From positions 248,001 to 312,000 of the forward strand of contig CAJNDS010002094.1 in the NCBI GenBank assembly GCA_905221605.1: 64,000 nt of DNA. The letters are read 5' to 3'. The position numbers and the translations under genes were made by a program. The first letter of the stretch is position 1. Each line of letters begins with the position of its first letter. This document shows positions 45,366 through 55,539 of the stretch, piece by piece. The notes under the pieces are model-generated. The model was not told the DNA's origin. It was given only the letters and a program-made list of their open reading frames with translations, and made no database searches. This stretch comes from Symbiodinium natans (taxonomy: Eukaryota > Sar > Dinophyceae > Suessiales > Symbiodiniaceae).

Positions 45366-46971
45366 GGATCGAAAACGGGTTCCATGGTCGGGTCGCTTTA
45401 AAGGGTTCTGGAACTTGATGCCGCACCCTGGCTAACTCACAAGAACCGAAGTTTAGACAGATGCTCACATTCACAGTGCTCATGCGCCAGCCCGTCAGTG
45501 GGCTTTGAACACAACTCAGGTCAGGGGTTTCCTGCACAGTTGCACTGGATTGCTTGGGCGCAGGAACAAGCTTACCTTCCCCTAGGCTTGGCCTGCTGTA
45601 AAGTATCGACACGGCATGAGGGAGAACGCCGCACAGCGTCGGCAGGCTGCATGATAGCGCTGACAAGTGACTAATTCAGAATGAGGGTTGGCTGTCTTCT
45701 TGAACCGATTTCCCTGAAGGTGTAGACTCGCCATGGCAAGTAAGCGGCACGGCCAGGATGATGGCAACAAAGGCTCTGCCAGCCAGGGGGTTAGACAGTC
45801 CATGGGTGAAAAGCCAATGCTGAGAAGTAGCCGCAACTCAACGTCTGCCTTTGTCTGCCTTTTATGGCCAAAACTGTGAAGGTGTCTGTTCCGAGACGCC
45901 ACAGAATCCGCCAAATGTTGGCAGAATGTTGGATGGGCTTGGAAGTGAAAGCCTGCCTTTTTCTCTCCGAATTAGGCCTTATGACATGGGGGAGGGGAGG
46001 GCGAGGTCAAGGAATCATGCAGCAGGTTGGACTTGTTTGGGATGACAGGGCATTTTCCTCACTGATTAAACCCCCCCTGGGCCGAGGACATTCTGGGGAC
46101 CTTCTGACTGACACTAGCAGCTTGCACATGGGTTTCTGCCAACACTGGGATGGATTGCGCATTTCAACTGGACGGCGCGGGAGTTGTTCGCTGGAGGGGC
46201 ACCGCCTGGGCCCGGTACCGCCGGCACTACTCACATTTTGTGCAGAGTTTATAGGCAAAACCGTACTTTATAGGAAGAGGTCTAGAACTAAGTGAACGTA
46301 ATTCTAATAAGCGAGAATCATGGCTACTACCTGTTACAAAGTTTACAGGTCGGATTAGTTTTTGGCTCATACAAAGGAAGGTTGAACAATGCACTAAAGC
46401 AGGAAGCCTTTCAACTCAACATTTTTTCGATGAGCACATGTCAAATGTTGGTGCAGTATAAACGATGTTACTTGTGAACGCGCCAGAACAAACCACGGCA
46501 TCGGCGAAAACCTCCGTGTCATGCCCGACACTGCTGACAGTCCTACTCCCGACACCCGGAGATGCAGGATGCGTCCACCCGACAGTTCTCATCCTAGCAT
46601 TATCGGCTGAAGCACTTCTGCTGCTTGCACTGATCTTGGCCTGATATTCCGGAATGGACTTCAGTGCTCCCTTGGTGGTGAGCTATGGTGTGACTTTCTT
46701 CCAAGCCGGTGCTGCAAATCTGATTCAGCCATGCTGAGATCTCCGCTGATCGGGATCGGCATAGCCAGGAATGATCTCTGCTGGGGAATGCAGTCTTCCA
46801 CCTACCGCGCAGTGATGCTAGCAGTAAGGCAAGCTCTGGGCCAGGATTGTGACCAAGCTGCAAAGAGAAACTCCTCGTTTGCCAAGTAAGTGCTTGGCGA
46901 GACGCATCTGATCTGGAAGCAAAGTCTTGCCTCGTTGTAGTGCATAGCAGCATACCCTTAAGTATCCTGAT

Positions 46972-47166
46972 TTAACACTGCACAGGCAGTTGGACTTGGA
47001 GGTGCAAGGTCCTGGCCTTGGGGTCTTGGACTGCTTGGACTTGAGTTGGTTTCTGAGGGCGGAACCTCAAAAAGAAACCCCCTTGGTGCTGCCAAAGCTT
47101 GTCGTGAATGCCTCCGCCAGCTGTCATATCAACCACTATGACATCCGGGCTTGCCACCCACAACAA
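46972..47166 (-). CDS. Exon-like segment, unidentified
   Basis: A minus-strand frame with PDVIVVDMTAGGGIHDKLWQ then HQGGFFLRF. The strand-loop pattern VIVVDMTAGGG resembles a nucleotide- or SAM-binding loop, which is only a suggestion. No linked exons identified. Confidence 0.25.
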   Translation of the reverse strand: MLWVASPDVIVVDMTAGGGIHDKLWQHQGGFFLRFRPQKPTQVQAVQDPKARTLHLQVQLPVQC

Positions 47167-47597
47167 ACATGAAACCCTAGAGCATGTGTATATCAGCTTG
47201 TGTATGCTCGGCTCTGCTGGGATATAAGAAACTGTCGGCTTTGAACAAAACTGTCAGAAAGCAGATAGACAGATTTTGAACAAGGATTGAACGATCCTAT
47301 CGCACATGGGCGGTGTTCGGTACTTCACTTAAGCAAGCCTCTGACTGCCGAACTGAGTCGGGTTACAATCGAAGGAGTTCTCAGACCCACCACTCTTCAA
47401 GGATGTTCTGGGTTCAAGGCCGGGTGTGCAAAGCAACTTATGGACGAAGTCACACTTCGAGCTACGCAGCTATGCTCTGGCGTGGCACACCCTGGGTCAA
47501 AATGTCCCATATGAACGCGGAATCTGATAGGTAGGTCGAACCACGGGTCAGATCAGACTCTTCACCCGCAAACTGCCAGTGAGAACTGAGATTCCAT

Positions 47598-47651
47598 GGT
47601 CACAACGGTCACAACGGCCGCAACGGTTACAGCGATTGCAACGGTTGCATC
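47598..47651. repeat. 9-bp minisatellite, 6 units (GGTCACAAC type)
   Basis: Six imperfect 9-bp units (54 bases), coding a Val/Thr/Ala repeat on the plus strand. Confidence 0.9.
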
Positions 47652-47724
47652 TAGGATAGAAACGTGTCGTAGTCACTCTGGCCACTGTAACTGCGGCGGG
47701 TCAAAGAAGGCGAGAGATGGGATC

Positions 47725-47778
47725 CCGGGAGAGCCGGGAGAGCCGAAAAAGCCGAAAGAGCCGGGAGAGCCGGGAGGC
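47725..47778. repeat. 9-bp minisatellite, 6 units (CCGGGAGAG type)
   Basis: Six imperfect 9-bp units (54 bases), coding a Gly-Glu-Pro-like collagen-type repeat on the plus strand. Confidence 0.9.
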
Positions 47779-47903
47779 CTAACTTGGGCAAGCTCCGCAT
47801 CCATCCGCGCTTCAGACTGAGACTGCATGATGCCTACCACTGAAGGCTTCTGTGGCTTAAAGCTTAGGCGTTTAGGCTCGACTCTCGACTCCGAAGATCG
47901 CAG

Positions 47904-48010
47904 AAACCGGCAACGCACTCGAATACTTACTGGCCTCATTTCTTTCGGACCTGCACAGCCGCGCTGTGGATTTTGCTAGCGGGACTTCAAGCAGAGAGCA
48001 CATCAAAGAC
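47904..48010 (+). CDS. Exon-like segment, unidentified
   Basis: After an AG acceptor (GATCGCAG), the plus-strand frame reads TGNALEYLLASFLSDLHSRA and VDFASGTSSREHIKD, then a possible GC donor (GCAGAT). The helix-rich pattern recalls a histone-fold helix of the TAF type, but I cannot assign it. The frame continues open to about 48,070 if not spliced. Confidence 0.35.
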
Positions 48011-48743
48011 GCAGATCTCTCTCTGCAAGGGGCCACAGCGGTGACTTGTCAACGGAAGCCCGTGGGTCTGTGAGAAACCTCCTTGGGACTCGTGAGGTCT
48101 AGTGCTTGTGTGGCAGTGTGGCAGCGAAGGATGCAGGCTCCGCTGGACCGCTGGACTTGGTTGTGCTGGCTGGTCTCTTCTCCAACATCTGCCACTATTT
48201 ACCCAACAAGGAAATCAGGGCCACCCCAAGTTGTTACGCCATGTCGGTTGGCAGTGCCAGACGCGCCTGCACGTGTGCACGCAAGTAGTATAAACGATAA
48301 ACACACAAAGCCTCACTCCAGCAGAGTCCGAGGAGAAGGACCACGACATACTACGAGCAATGATGGCCATTATCCTGCAGTTTGACATTGGGTGCGGCTC
48401 TGATGCCAGCCATGCTGATTACTCTGAAGACACTCGAGGTAACAACTGGGACATACTCTGGAAACTTCAGTCCAAGTCTAACGGAGCCCGAACTGAAGCC
48501 AGCTGGTCTGATTCTTCACCTGCCTACCGAAGAGGGAGCGATTGCAGCGATGGCCAAGGCCAGAAACAGGTTTGCACCGTTGGCGCGGATGAGGTCTGCA
48601 GGGAAGACTGGCTGCTGGCCCGTGGCCCGTTGGCATCGGCAAAACTGCTGCCACGCTAAGCATTCTCAAAGCAAAGGCAGGCTGCACTCGGGGAACTTTC
48701 TGGCCCAGCGTCTGGCCCCATGCCTTTGTGCCTGTACCGACTG

Positions 48744-48935
48744 TCTTGGAGGGAAGTGGTTGGCTTGGAGAGCGGCGTGTTTGGCTTAGAGGTGCGTCTG
48801 AGAGAGTCTTGGATGGGGATGTTTGGCTTAGAGGTGCGTCTTGGAGGGAAGTGTTTGGCTTGGAGAGCGGCGTGTTTGGCTTAGAGGTGCGTCTGGAGAG
48901 TCTTGGATGGGGATGTTTGGCTTAGTCTCAGCATT
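48744..48935 (+). repeat. 95-bp tandem duplication
   Basis: Two copies with period 95, each running from CTTGGAGGGAAGTG through TTGGCTTGGAGAGCGGCGTG to TTAGAGGTGCGTCT; the second is truncated. Each unit contains internal TTGGCTTAGAGG sub-repeats. Confidence 0.9.
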
Positions 48936-50139
48936 CTAGTCATGCAGGGCCACGAAAGCTAGAGTGCGTGAGCGGGGCAGGTCACGTTGAGGCTGTAGAA
49001 TTCCCTACATCGCCGCCCAAGTTGTCATCATGTTCGGAACTTGCAGGAGTACGAAATGACAAGAGAAGACCTTGTTCTGGCATTGCGACGCAGGCAGCTC
49101 AGCTGATGGGGGGGATGGGGCAGGCCCCCTATCCATGAATCAATAAATCACATTATCTGAGCCACTATGTCACTATGGGCGGGGGAGGGTATTGATGCAT
49201 CGTAAGTGAGTCAATGGGGCAAGCAGGACATTCCGAGGGTGCTGGAAATGTGGGCGACCCCCCAAAAAGTAAATCCCGCATAGTGCCCGAGGCAACAAAC
49301 CTGTAAACCAACTGCTTGGAGGAGGAGTGGCAGTCACTGAAGTCACAGACTGCTTTGCTTCTGCGTGCTAAGCAGGAAGCGAGCGGGTTCTCTGTGCATC
49401 TCGGGTGATCTACTATGCCTGCTCTGATGCGCCTCTTCACAAAGCCGCAGACTGCTTTGAATGGGCGGATAAACAGGACAGGGGAGCGACGTCAGCTTCG
49501 TCAAAGAACTGCGGGGTGTGGGCGAGGATGCGCAGATGTTTCAGAAAACAGAGCTTCGTCATACAGTGCGGAGCCTCCCTTGACTGAGCCTTTGCCTCAT
49601 TTCCCGCCATGTTGTTTCTCTGGCCTGACTGTCTCTTCTGAGGCTGAGATGCATCTTCTCCCTAGGGCACCGCTTCAATGCTTCAACATCTTGCACCCGA
49701 AAACGTAGCAGACAAGAAAAGGGCCGTTTTGCATCAGATTCGTGCAGTTGTTGGACTTCGTAAATTTAATATTAAATATGTTATGCTATTTGTGCAGTTC
49801 GCCCACTGTTTTCTCTTCGGCCTTGGCCTTGGAGAAAGCTCCATCCACACCTGGGAAACAGACATCCGTGACTGGGCCTTTTGCATATTGGACCAAGCTT
49901 GCTGCACACCCAGCTTCTCAGAAAGAAAACAATATGTCTTCCCCGTACTGCTACATATCAGCTACATATCAAAGTGGCAGCGGCATTGACATGGGAGCTC
50001 CCCCTTCCTGCTTGGTGACATTATCAGGTCATGCCGGCACTGCGCAGACACAACCAATCCGACTCATGCGGTTCTAAACACCCGACAATCAGAGTTGGTC
50101 AGGGGGGGTGCCCTCAGATTTAAGCACTTCCGCTCCTCA
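48936..50139. other. No gene supported
   Basis: Short frames only. A G-run lies near 49,108-49,121. No repeat or exon series recognised. Confidence 0.35.
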
Positions 50140-51000
50140 CATGTGCAGCGAGCTGAGACCCCCGAAGAAACTGGGCGCCACGGCTGGTCCGACTTCAAGC
50201 AAGGCCACAACGAACAAACACAGACTACTCTTCACCCAGCAAAACCGTTGGGTCCAGCCCTGAGCGCAGAGCCAAGCAGAGTCCACACAGCTCAGCGTCA
50301 AGGGTGCCCTCCTCGGGCAGGCTCAGAGCCTCTACCTCAAAGCCTCGTGAACCTTGTCTACATTCTCGAACAGGTGATCCGGCCTGCGCGGCTGCCTTGC
50401 GCAGACTTGGGGTTCGATACCTTTAGCAAAACTTTGCACCTGTTGAGGCTGAACACTGCAGACGAATGAATGGCTGCCCAAGGTAGGCTGGACATGGTTG
50501 GCCTCAGGCAGTATTCGTTCATGCCCACACGGACACAAGCAGGTCGTGGAAGGCTAGCGTCGCGAGAGGTTCGGGAACGGCCTGGGTGTGAGTTGAGGAT
50601 GAAACCGACTCGAGGAAGGCTTCTTGGGATTGTACTCCGCACCTGTGCAGCTGAGACCCCTGAAGAAACTGGCGCCACGGCTGATCCGACTTCAAGGCCA
50701 CAACGGCACCACACAAGAACAGATTCTTGACGGACCCAGGGAAGCCGCTGGGTCCAGAGTGCAGAGGCCGAAAAGAGTCTACACAGGTCAGCGTCAAGGG
50801 CGCCCTCTTCGGGTAGGCTCAGAGCCTCGTGAACCTTGTCTACATTCTCGAACAGGAGATCCGGCCTGCGCGGCTGCCTTGCGCAGACTTGGGGTTCGAT
50901 ACCTTCAACAAAACTTTGCACCTGTTGAGGCTGAACACTGCAGACGAATGAATGGCTGCCCAAGGTAGGCTGGACATGGTTGGCCTCAGGCAGTATTTGT
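50140..51000 (+). repeat. Tandem duplication, unit about 480-500 bp
   Basis: Unit 1 (about 50,140-50,520) and unit 2 (about 50,640-51,000) share GCTGAGACCCC-GAAGAAACT, the AGCCTCGTGAACCTTGTCTA block (50,341 and 50,823, offset 482) and AATGGCTGCCCAAGGTAGGC. The last part (GCTGGACATGGTTGGCC-CAGGCAG) is recognisably the same motif as in the array at 55-64 kb. Confidence 0.9.
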
Positions 51001-52033
51001 GCACTTCAGACACGTCCAGAACTTGTTTCCTGAACTGACAAGAACAGAGTCGAACTACAACATGCAAGATGCAAGGGAAAGCCTGAGTCTGTGCCGTCTA
51101 TGCCTCGGCACCTAACAAATGGCCTCAGGCTGCGGCCGTCTGCTGCAAGGTACGACCAGGACTCAGGCAAGACCTGCCTTGGGGCTTGGTGCCTTAGTTG
51201 AAGCTGGTCTGAAAGCTGCGCCGGCATTTTGAAGCCACGCTTGATGCCCCGGTCCGTGCCGGGTTGCTGTAGACGGGCCGTTGCCTCATGCTCCCGCCTT
51301 GCCAACTTCGACATGCGCGCTGCGGGCTTGTGCGAGGTGGCGAACTGCTACCAGACAACCGGAAGTGGCGCCATGCAGGACAAGTTTGCCCAAGCCTTGG
51401 ACACGTCAGACTGCACAGCTGCATGGCTAGCCACGTGCAATGCGTTCCAGAGTTGGGGTTGGCGAGACCCCACTGCCAAAGGGCCAAAGTTGCATCGCTG
51501 GACGGACAAACTGTGTTCGACGGCGCCGGCCGTGCCGCCATATCATATGCAAACGCTGGCAAGCACAACCATCCGTCTTACGGTTCGCAAGATGCTGACA
51601 GATGCTGTACCGAAACGTAGTGGCAGCCTCAACAATGCCGCGTAAGAGACACTAGACGACCGAGGTACTACGTCCTTGCCTAGAGGCAATGACCTCGCGA
51701 TCATCTGTTGTCGCTGCTTGGTCCTTGGCTGCCAGCCGCGCAATCCCCGAGGAACATGTGGAATGTTGATGGGCTTTCGCTCGTTCTGGTTGTCCAACCG
51801 CTTGCCCGCATGCCCTAAGAGGCCCGTGTCACCCTGGGGCCCGGGACTTGGACTAAGCCCACTAGAGTCACTAGAGAATGTTGCCGTCAACCTCCCAACA
51901 AACCGAGCCGGCGGTCCGGATGTGCTGGTCTGGCATGCACCCTTACCCTTCTTTAACATCCAAGCACGGACCCTGTCACTCCCTGTGTGAAGGCTTTTTG
52001 TTACGGTGCCACTATCAATGACGGGCAATGACG
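51001..52033. other. No gene supported between repeat blocks
   Basis: A 138-codon plus-strand frame (51,229-51,645) and a 235-codon minus-strand frame (51,543-52,250) overlap here. Both are within chance length, and the minus frame runs into repeat f on its antisense strand. No family motif seen. Confidence 0.35.
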
Positions 52034-52790
52034 GGCACCAACCACTGCGAGTCGGCCATGAGCTCGTGCAGCTCAGGCGGGTCACCACCAGCGCAGCTTT
52101 CACCAGCGAGCAGCACGCACAACCAGCACGTTGGACCTGGAGCATCTGGAGCATCCGGCGGCCAACAGGCGGACCAAGGGCAGCAGGGCGCAGCTGAGGC
52201 ACGTAGCACACGACCAGCCACGCCTCCCACACCCGGCGAACAGATGCCAACAGCCGAGACGGAGGCTCCCTTGCGAAGGCACAGGCTGTTGCTGGTGGCT
52301 AACCTAGCGCCCTGCCGATGTCGTGAATGGCATAGATGTATTGCCATCCCAGTAGAGAGCGCAACATATCGCCGCATCTATGCCTCGGAACAACAGCTTT
52401 GACAGGGATCTAACAAGTGGCCAACCGCGGCTCACGACGCAAGCCTCGTGAAAGGCACGTCTGCTTCAAGGAAATCCAGCCTTCAGTGGTCCACGGCACT
52501 TGGAAAGGTTGGAACCCGCCCCCTGTTCGGGATAGGTCTGCAAGTGAAGAAGCCAAGTGGAACCCTGTGCTACAAGTCGAGTGCTGTGCTTTGCAAGCGT
52601 AATTTCATGTTGAACCAACGCACAGGCGTGCTTTGCGTCCGGCCATAGTCAAGGGCAGAAAAGACGGGGGCACACGGATTGCGTGAGCACGAGATTGCTA
52701 TCGCGAAGGGCTACGAGAAAGCCTGCGGGGCAGAGCGAAGCTGCGCGTTACACGAAGGGGGGTTGCACGAACGCTTGCGAAAGTGGGAGG
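52034..52790 (+). repeat. Dispersed repeat family f, copy B
   Basis: Second full copy of 41,615-42,440. It has a continuous 124-codon frame (52,028-52,402) through the Ser/Pro-rich stretch and the LLLVANLAPCRCREWH block, which copy A has broken. Differences from copy A in the conserved block include synonymous changes (ATT/ATC, AGT/AGC) and one Ser/Pro replacement. Confidence 0.9.
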
Positions 52791-52805
52791 GGTTCCACGA
52801 ACCCC
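52789..52805. repeat. Perfect 7-bp hairpin, copy 1
   Basis: GGGGTTC-CAC-GAACCCC: 7-bp stem and 3-base loop, preceded by GGGTTGCACGAAC about 30 bases upstream and followed by TGTGAACCTCAA. Identical hairpins occur at 53,343-53,359 and 53,939-53,955. Confidence 0.95.
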
Positions 52806-52904
52806 TGTGAACCTCAAACAGCTGTCCTGGGAAACTGGTGACCCAATGCTCATGCGAAGGGTTGTTCAAAGGCCAACATGACATTCAACACACCATGACA
52901 TGCA

Positions 52905-53240
52905 AAATGAACTCGGAAACCCACATCTATGCCTTGGCACAACAGCTTTGACAGGGATCTAACAAGTGGCCAACCGCGGCTCACGACGCAAGCCTCGTGA
53001 AAGGCACATCTGCTTCAAAGAAATCCAGCCTTCAGTGGTCCACGGCACTTGGAAAGGTTGGAACCCGCCCCCTGTTCGGGATAGGTCTTCAAGTGAAGAA
53101 GCCAAGTGGAACCCTGTGCTACAAGTCGAGTGCTGTGCTTTGCAAGCGTAATTTCATGTTGAACCAACGCACAGGCGTGCTTTGCATCCGGCCATAGTCA
53201 AGGGCAGAAAAGACGGGGGCGCCAGATTGCGTGCTACTGC
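52905..53240 (+). repeat. Dispersed repeat family f, copy C (3' part)
   Basis: Begins with the GAACTCGGAAACCCACATCT motif and continues as copy B from CTATGCCTTGGCACAACAGC onward, nearly identical to 52,380-52,660. Confidence 0.9.
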
Positions 53241-53342
53241 CAAGGGCTATGAAAAGGCCCGCGGGGTAATGCGAAGCTGCGAGAAGGGAAAGGGGCTTCT
53301 GCGAAAGGAAGGGGGTTGCACGAACCTATTGTGAAGGTGGGA

Positions 53343-53359
53343 GGGGTTCCACGAACCCC
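53343..53359. repeat. Perfect 7-bp hairpin, copy 2
   Basis: Same GGGGTTC-CAC-GAACCCC hairpin in the same context (GTGGGAG before, TGTGAACCTCAA after). Confidence 0.95.
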
Positions 53360-53489
53360 TGTGAACCTCAAGCAACTGTCCTGAAGATCTGGTGACCCAA
53401 TGCGCATGCGAAGTTTTGTTCGAAGGCGAGACGAAGCTATGCGAAGGGAAAGGCTGTTACATGATGGGAGACGGCGGGAGGAGTTATAC

Positions 53490-53780
53490 GAACCCCTTCG
53501 AAGTTCAAACCCAAAGGCCCTCCGTTTTGTTCATGAATAGTCGTTTCTTTTTTGCACAGTGTGCCAACTGCCCATGCTTCGGCACGATTGTGATTTTTAT
53601 GGGTTCAGCTGGCTGCTTCTCTGGGAGTGTGAACATAAACCTTTCTGGTCTCACCAAGGCACGCATGGATATGGAAATCGGACTCTCGCTCGCGCAGTTT
53701 GATGGCCGACTTCTTTCTGCTGGATCAGTGACCGCTCCTTCATGGTTCATTCAAGATACAAGTGTCTAGCTAACACTCTC
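53490..53780 (+). other. Non-repetitive segment embedded in the repeat region
   Basis: Unlike its flanks, this AT-richer stretch shows no match to the repeat family. It carries the end of a 125-codon plus-strand frame with a hydrophobic part (FGTIVIFMGSAGCFSGSVNI). Could be an insertion or a remnant exon; not recognised. Confidence 0.3.
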
Positions 53781-53938
53781 TTTGAGGGCAAAACGGAAGC
53801 GGGCGCCAGATTGCGTGAGCGCCAGACTTCTATCGCGAAGGGCTATGAAAAGGCCCGCGGAGTAGCTTGAAGCCGCGCGAAGGCAAAGGAGGTTACGCGA
53901 AGGGACGGAGGTTGCACGAACCGTTTGCAAAGGTGGAA

Positions 53939-53955
53939 GGGGTTCCACGAACCCC
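53939..53955. repeat. Perfect 7-bp hairpin, copy 3
   Basis: Third GGGGTTC-CAC-GAACCCC hairpin, with the same flanks. Confidence 0.95.
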
Positions 53956-54989
53956 TGTGAACCTCAACAGCTGTCCGTGGAAATTGGTGACCCAGTGCTC
54001 ATGCGAAGGGTTGTTCGAAGGTGAACGGGGCATCGCGAAGCTATGCGGAGGAAAAGGCCGTTACACGGAGAGAAAGGGGGTTGCACGAAGCCTTTGCGAA
54101 GGCGTCAGGTGCGAACGTCAACAAAACTCCCTTGCAAACTGGTGACCCCGTACTTTTGTCCTTGACTCTTGCATCAGAGGGTGTAACCTCATTCCAGACA
54201 TGACGTTCAACACACCATGATACGCAAAATGAAACGAATGCCCGCATCTATGCCTTGGCACAACAGCCTGTATGGTGGCGTTGCGGTTCCAGACCACGGC
54301 AGACAACTTCTCAAGCCTCCACCAACCCGCACCTTGGATGCATTCCCAGCTGGGCTCGTAGCATAGAATGCCTATAATGCCTGACAAGGAGTTCTCCACG
54401 CCGCACTCATCTGAATTGTCTTTGGCCCAGGCTAAGTGGCACATGTGGCACAGTTGGATGGCACAGGTTCGATATGTTCGATGGAAGTCCAGTGCTGGGG
54501 CGGAGGGTCTCTTAAGGATGCCGGGGCAACTTGCAGACTGGCGCATCGTTCTTCTCTGTTACTCTGTTGTTCTCAGTGGCGAAGAAAGACGGGGCAGACA
54601 AGTAGAATCGAAGTTTCACTCCGAAGTTGCGAAGGCAAAAACTCTAGGATCGCGTGTCTGGCAGCCACTTCTCTACCCATTCGGACATAGGCGGGTCGCG
54701 ATACAGTAAAAGGCGAACTTGCCGCTTTAAGGGCAGCCTTGTTGCTCTTGTTGGTCACCTCGGCAGCCTGCAACTCAAGCTAACTGACGGAAAAATGCCC
54801 CAAAACCCTGAATAACAATCTTCTACGAAGGCAGGGGGTTCTGCAAAGCGGGAGGGGTCCCCTCTCCCTGAGGAGGTGGGGGCCCCTGGAAATGCGGAAT
54901 ACATTTCGAGACGTGCGGCAGAAATGCCCGGGACCTGTTCTACTCAAGCAAGTCAGGACCTTGCTATGCAAATCAAACGGTTGTAAGTC

Positions 54990-55245
54990 ACGACGCACAA
55001 CGTGAACTCGGAAACCCACATCTATGCCTTGGCACAACAGCTTTGCCGGGGATCTAGCAAATGGCCAGCTGCGGCTCACGACGCCAAGCTCGTGAAAGGC
55101 ACGTCTGCTTCAAGGAAATCCACCCTTCAGCTTCCAGCGCACTTAGAAAGGTGCGCCAGATTGCGTGGGCACCAGATTGCTACCGCGCAAGGGCTACGCA
55201 CAAGCCCGCAGGGTAGGGCGAAGCTGCGCGTTACACGAAGGTTTT
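54990..55245 (+). repeat. Dispersed repeat family f, copy D, leading into the higher-order array
   Basis: Starts GTGAACTCGGAAACCCACAT and continues through ATGGCCAGCTGCGGCTCACG and GAAAGGCACGTCTGCTTCAA. The same string of words recurs, diverged, inside each unit of the array at 58.4 and 61.75 kb, so families f and the array share an origin. Confidence 0.8.
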
Positions 55246-55539
55246 GACCTCGCAACTCAGCTCTTCTGAGTGCTGTCTGTGGGGGGGGCCTCTGCTCACA
55301 AGGCACGACTGCCTTAAGGAAGCCAGCCTTCAGCTTCAGCGCTTTTAGAAAGGTCGGAGCCGCCTCGCACGGGACTCCAGCTGTACGGGAAGGGCTTCCC
55401 AAAGCAAGCTGGATATGGCTGGCCCCAGGAAGCATTCGTGCAAGCCCAGGCCCACACTAGCCGGCTGAAAGCACGGGGGTCTCACGCCAAGAATCAGGCG
55501 AAGGCCCGGGAACAGCAACCTTCTGAGCGCTGGCTGTGG

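Noticed and set aside
46352..46372. TTTTTGGCTCAT, a 10-base match to the spliced-leader 3' end
   Set aside because: No match to the rest of the leader and no gene start nearby; chance-level.
50405..50420. GGGGTTCGATACC resembling a tRNA T-arm
   Set aside because: No acceptor stem, D-arm or anticodon arm can be formed around it; it belongs to the tandem duplication.
51543..52250. 235-codon minus-strand frame
   Set aside because: Runs antisense through repeat f; length at the chance limit.
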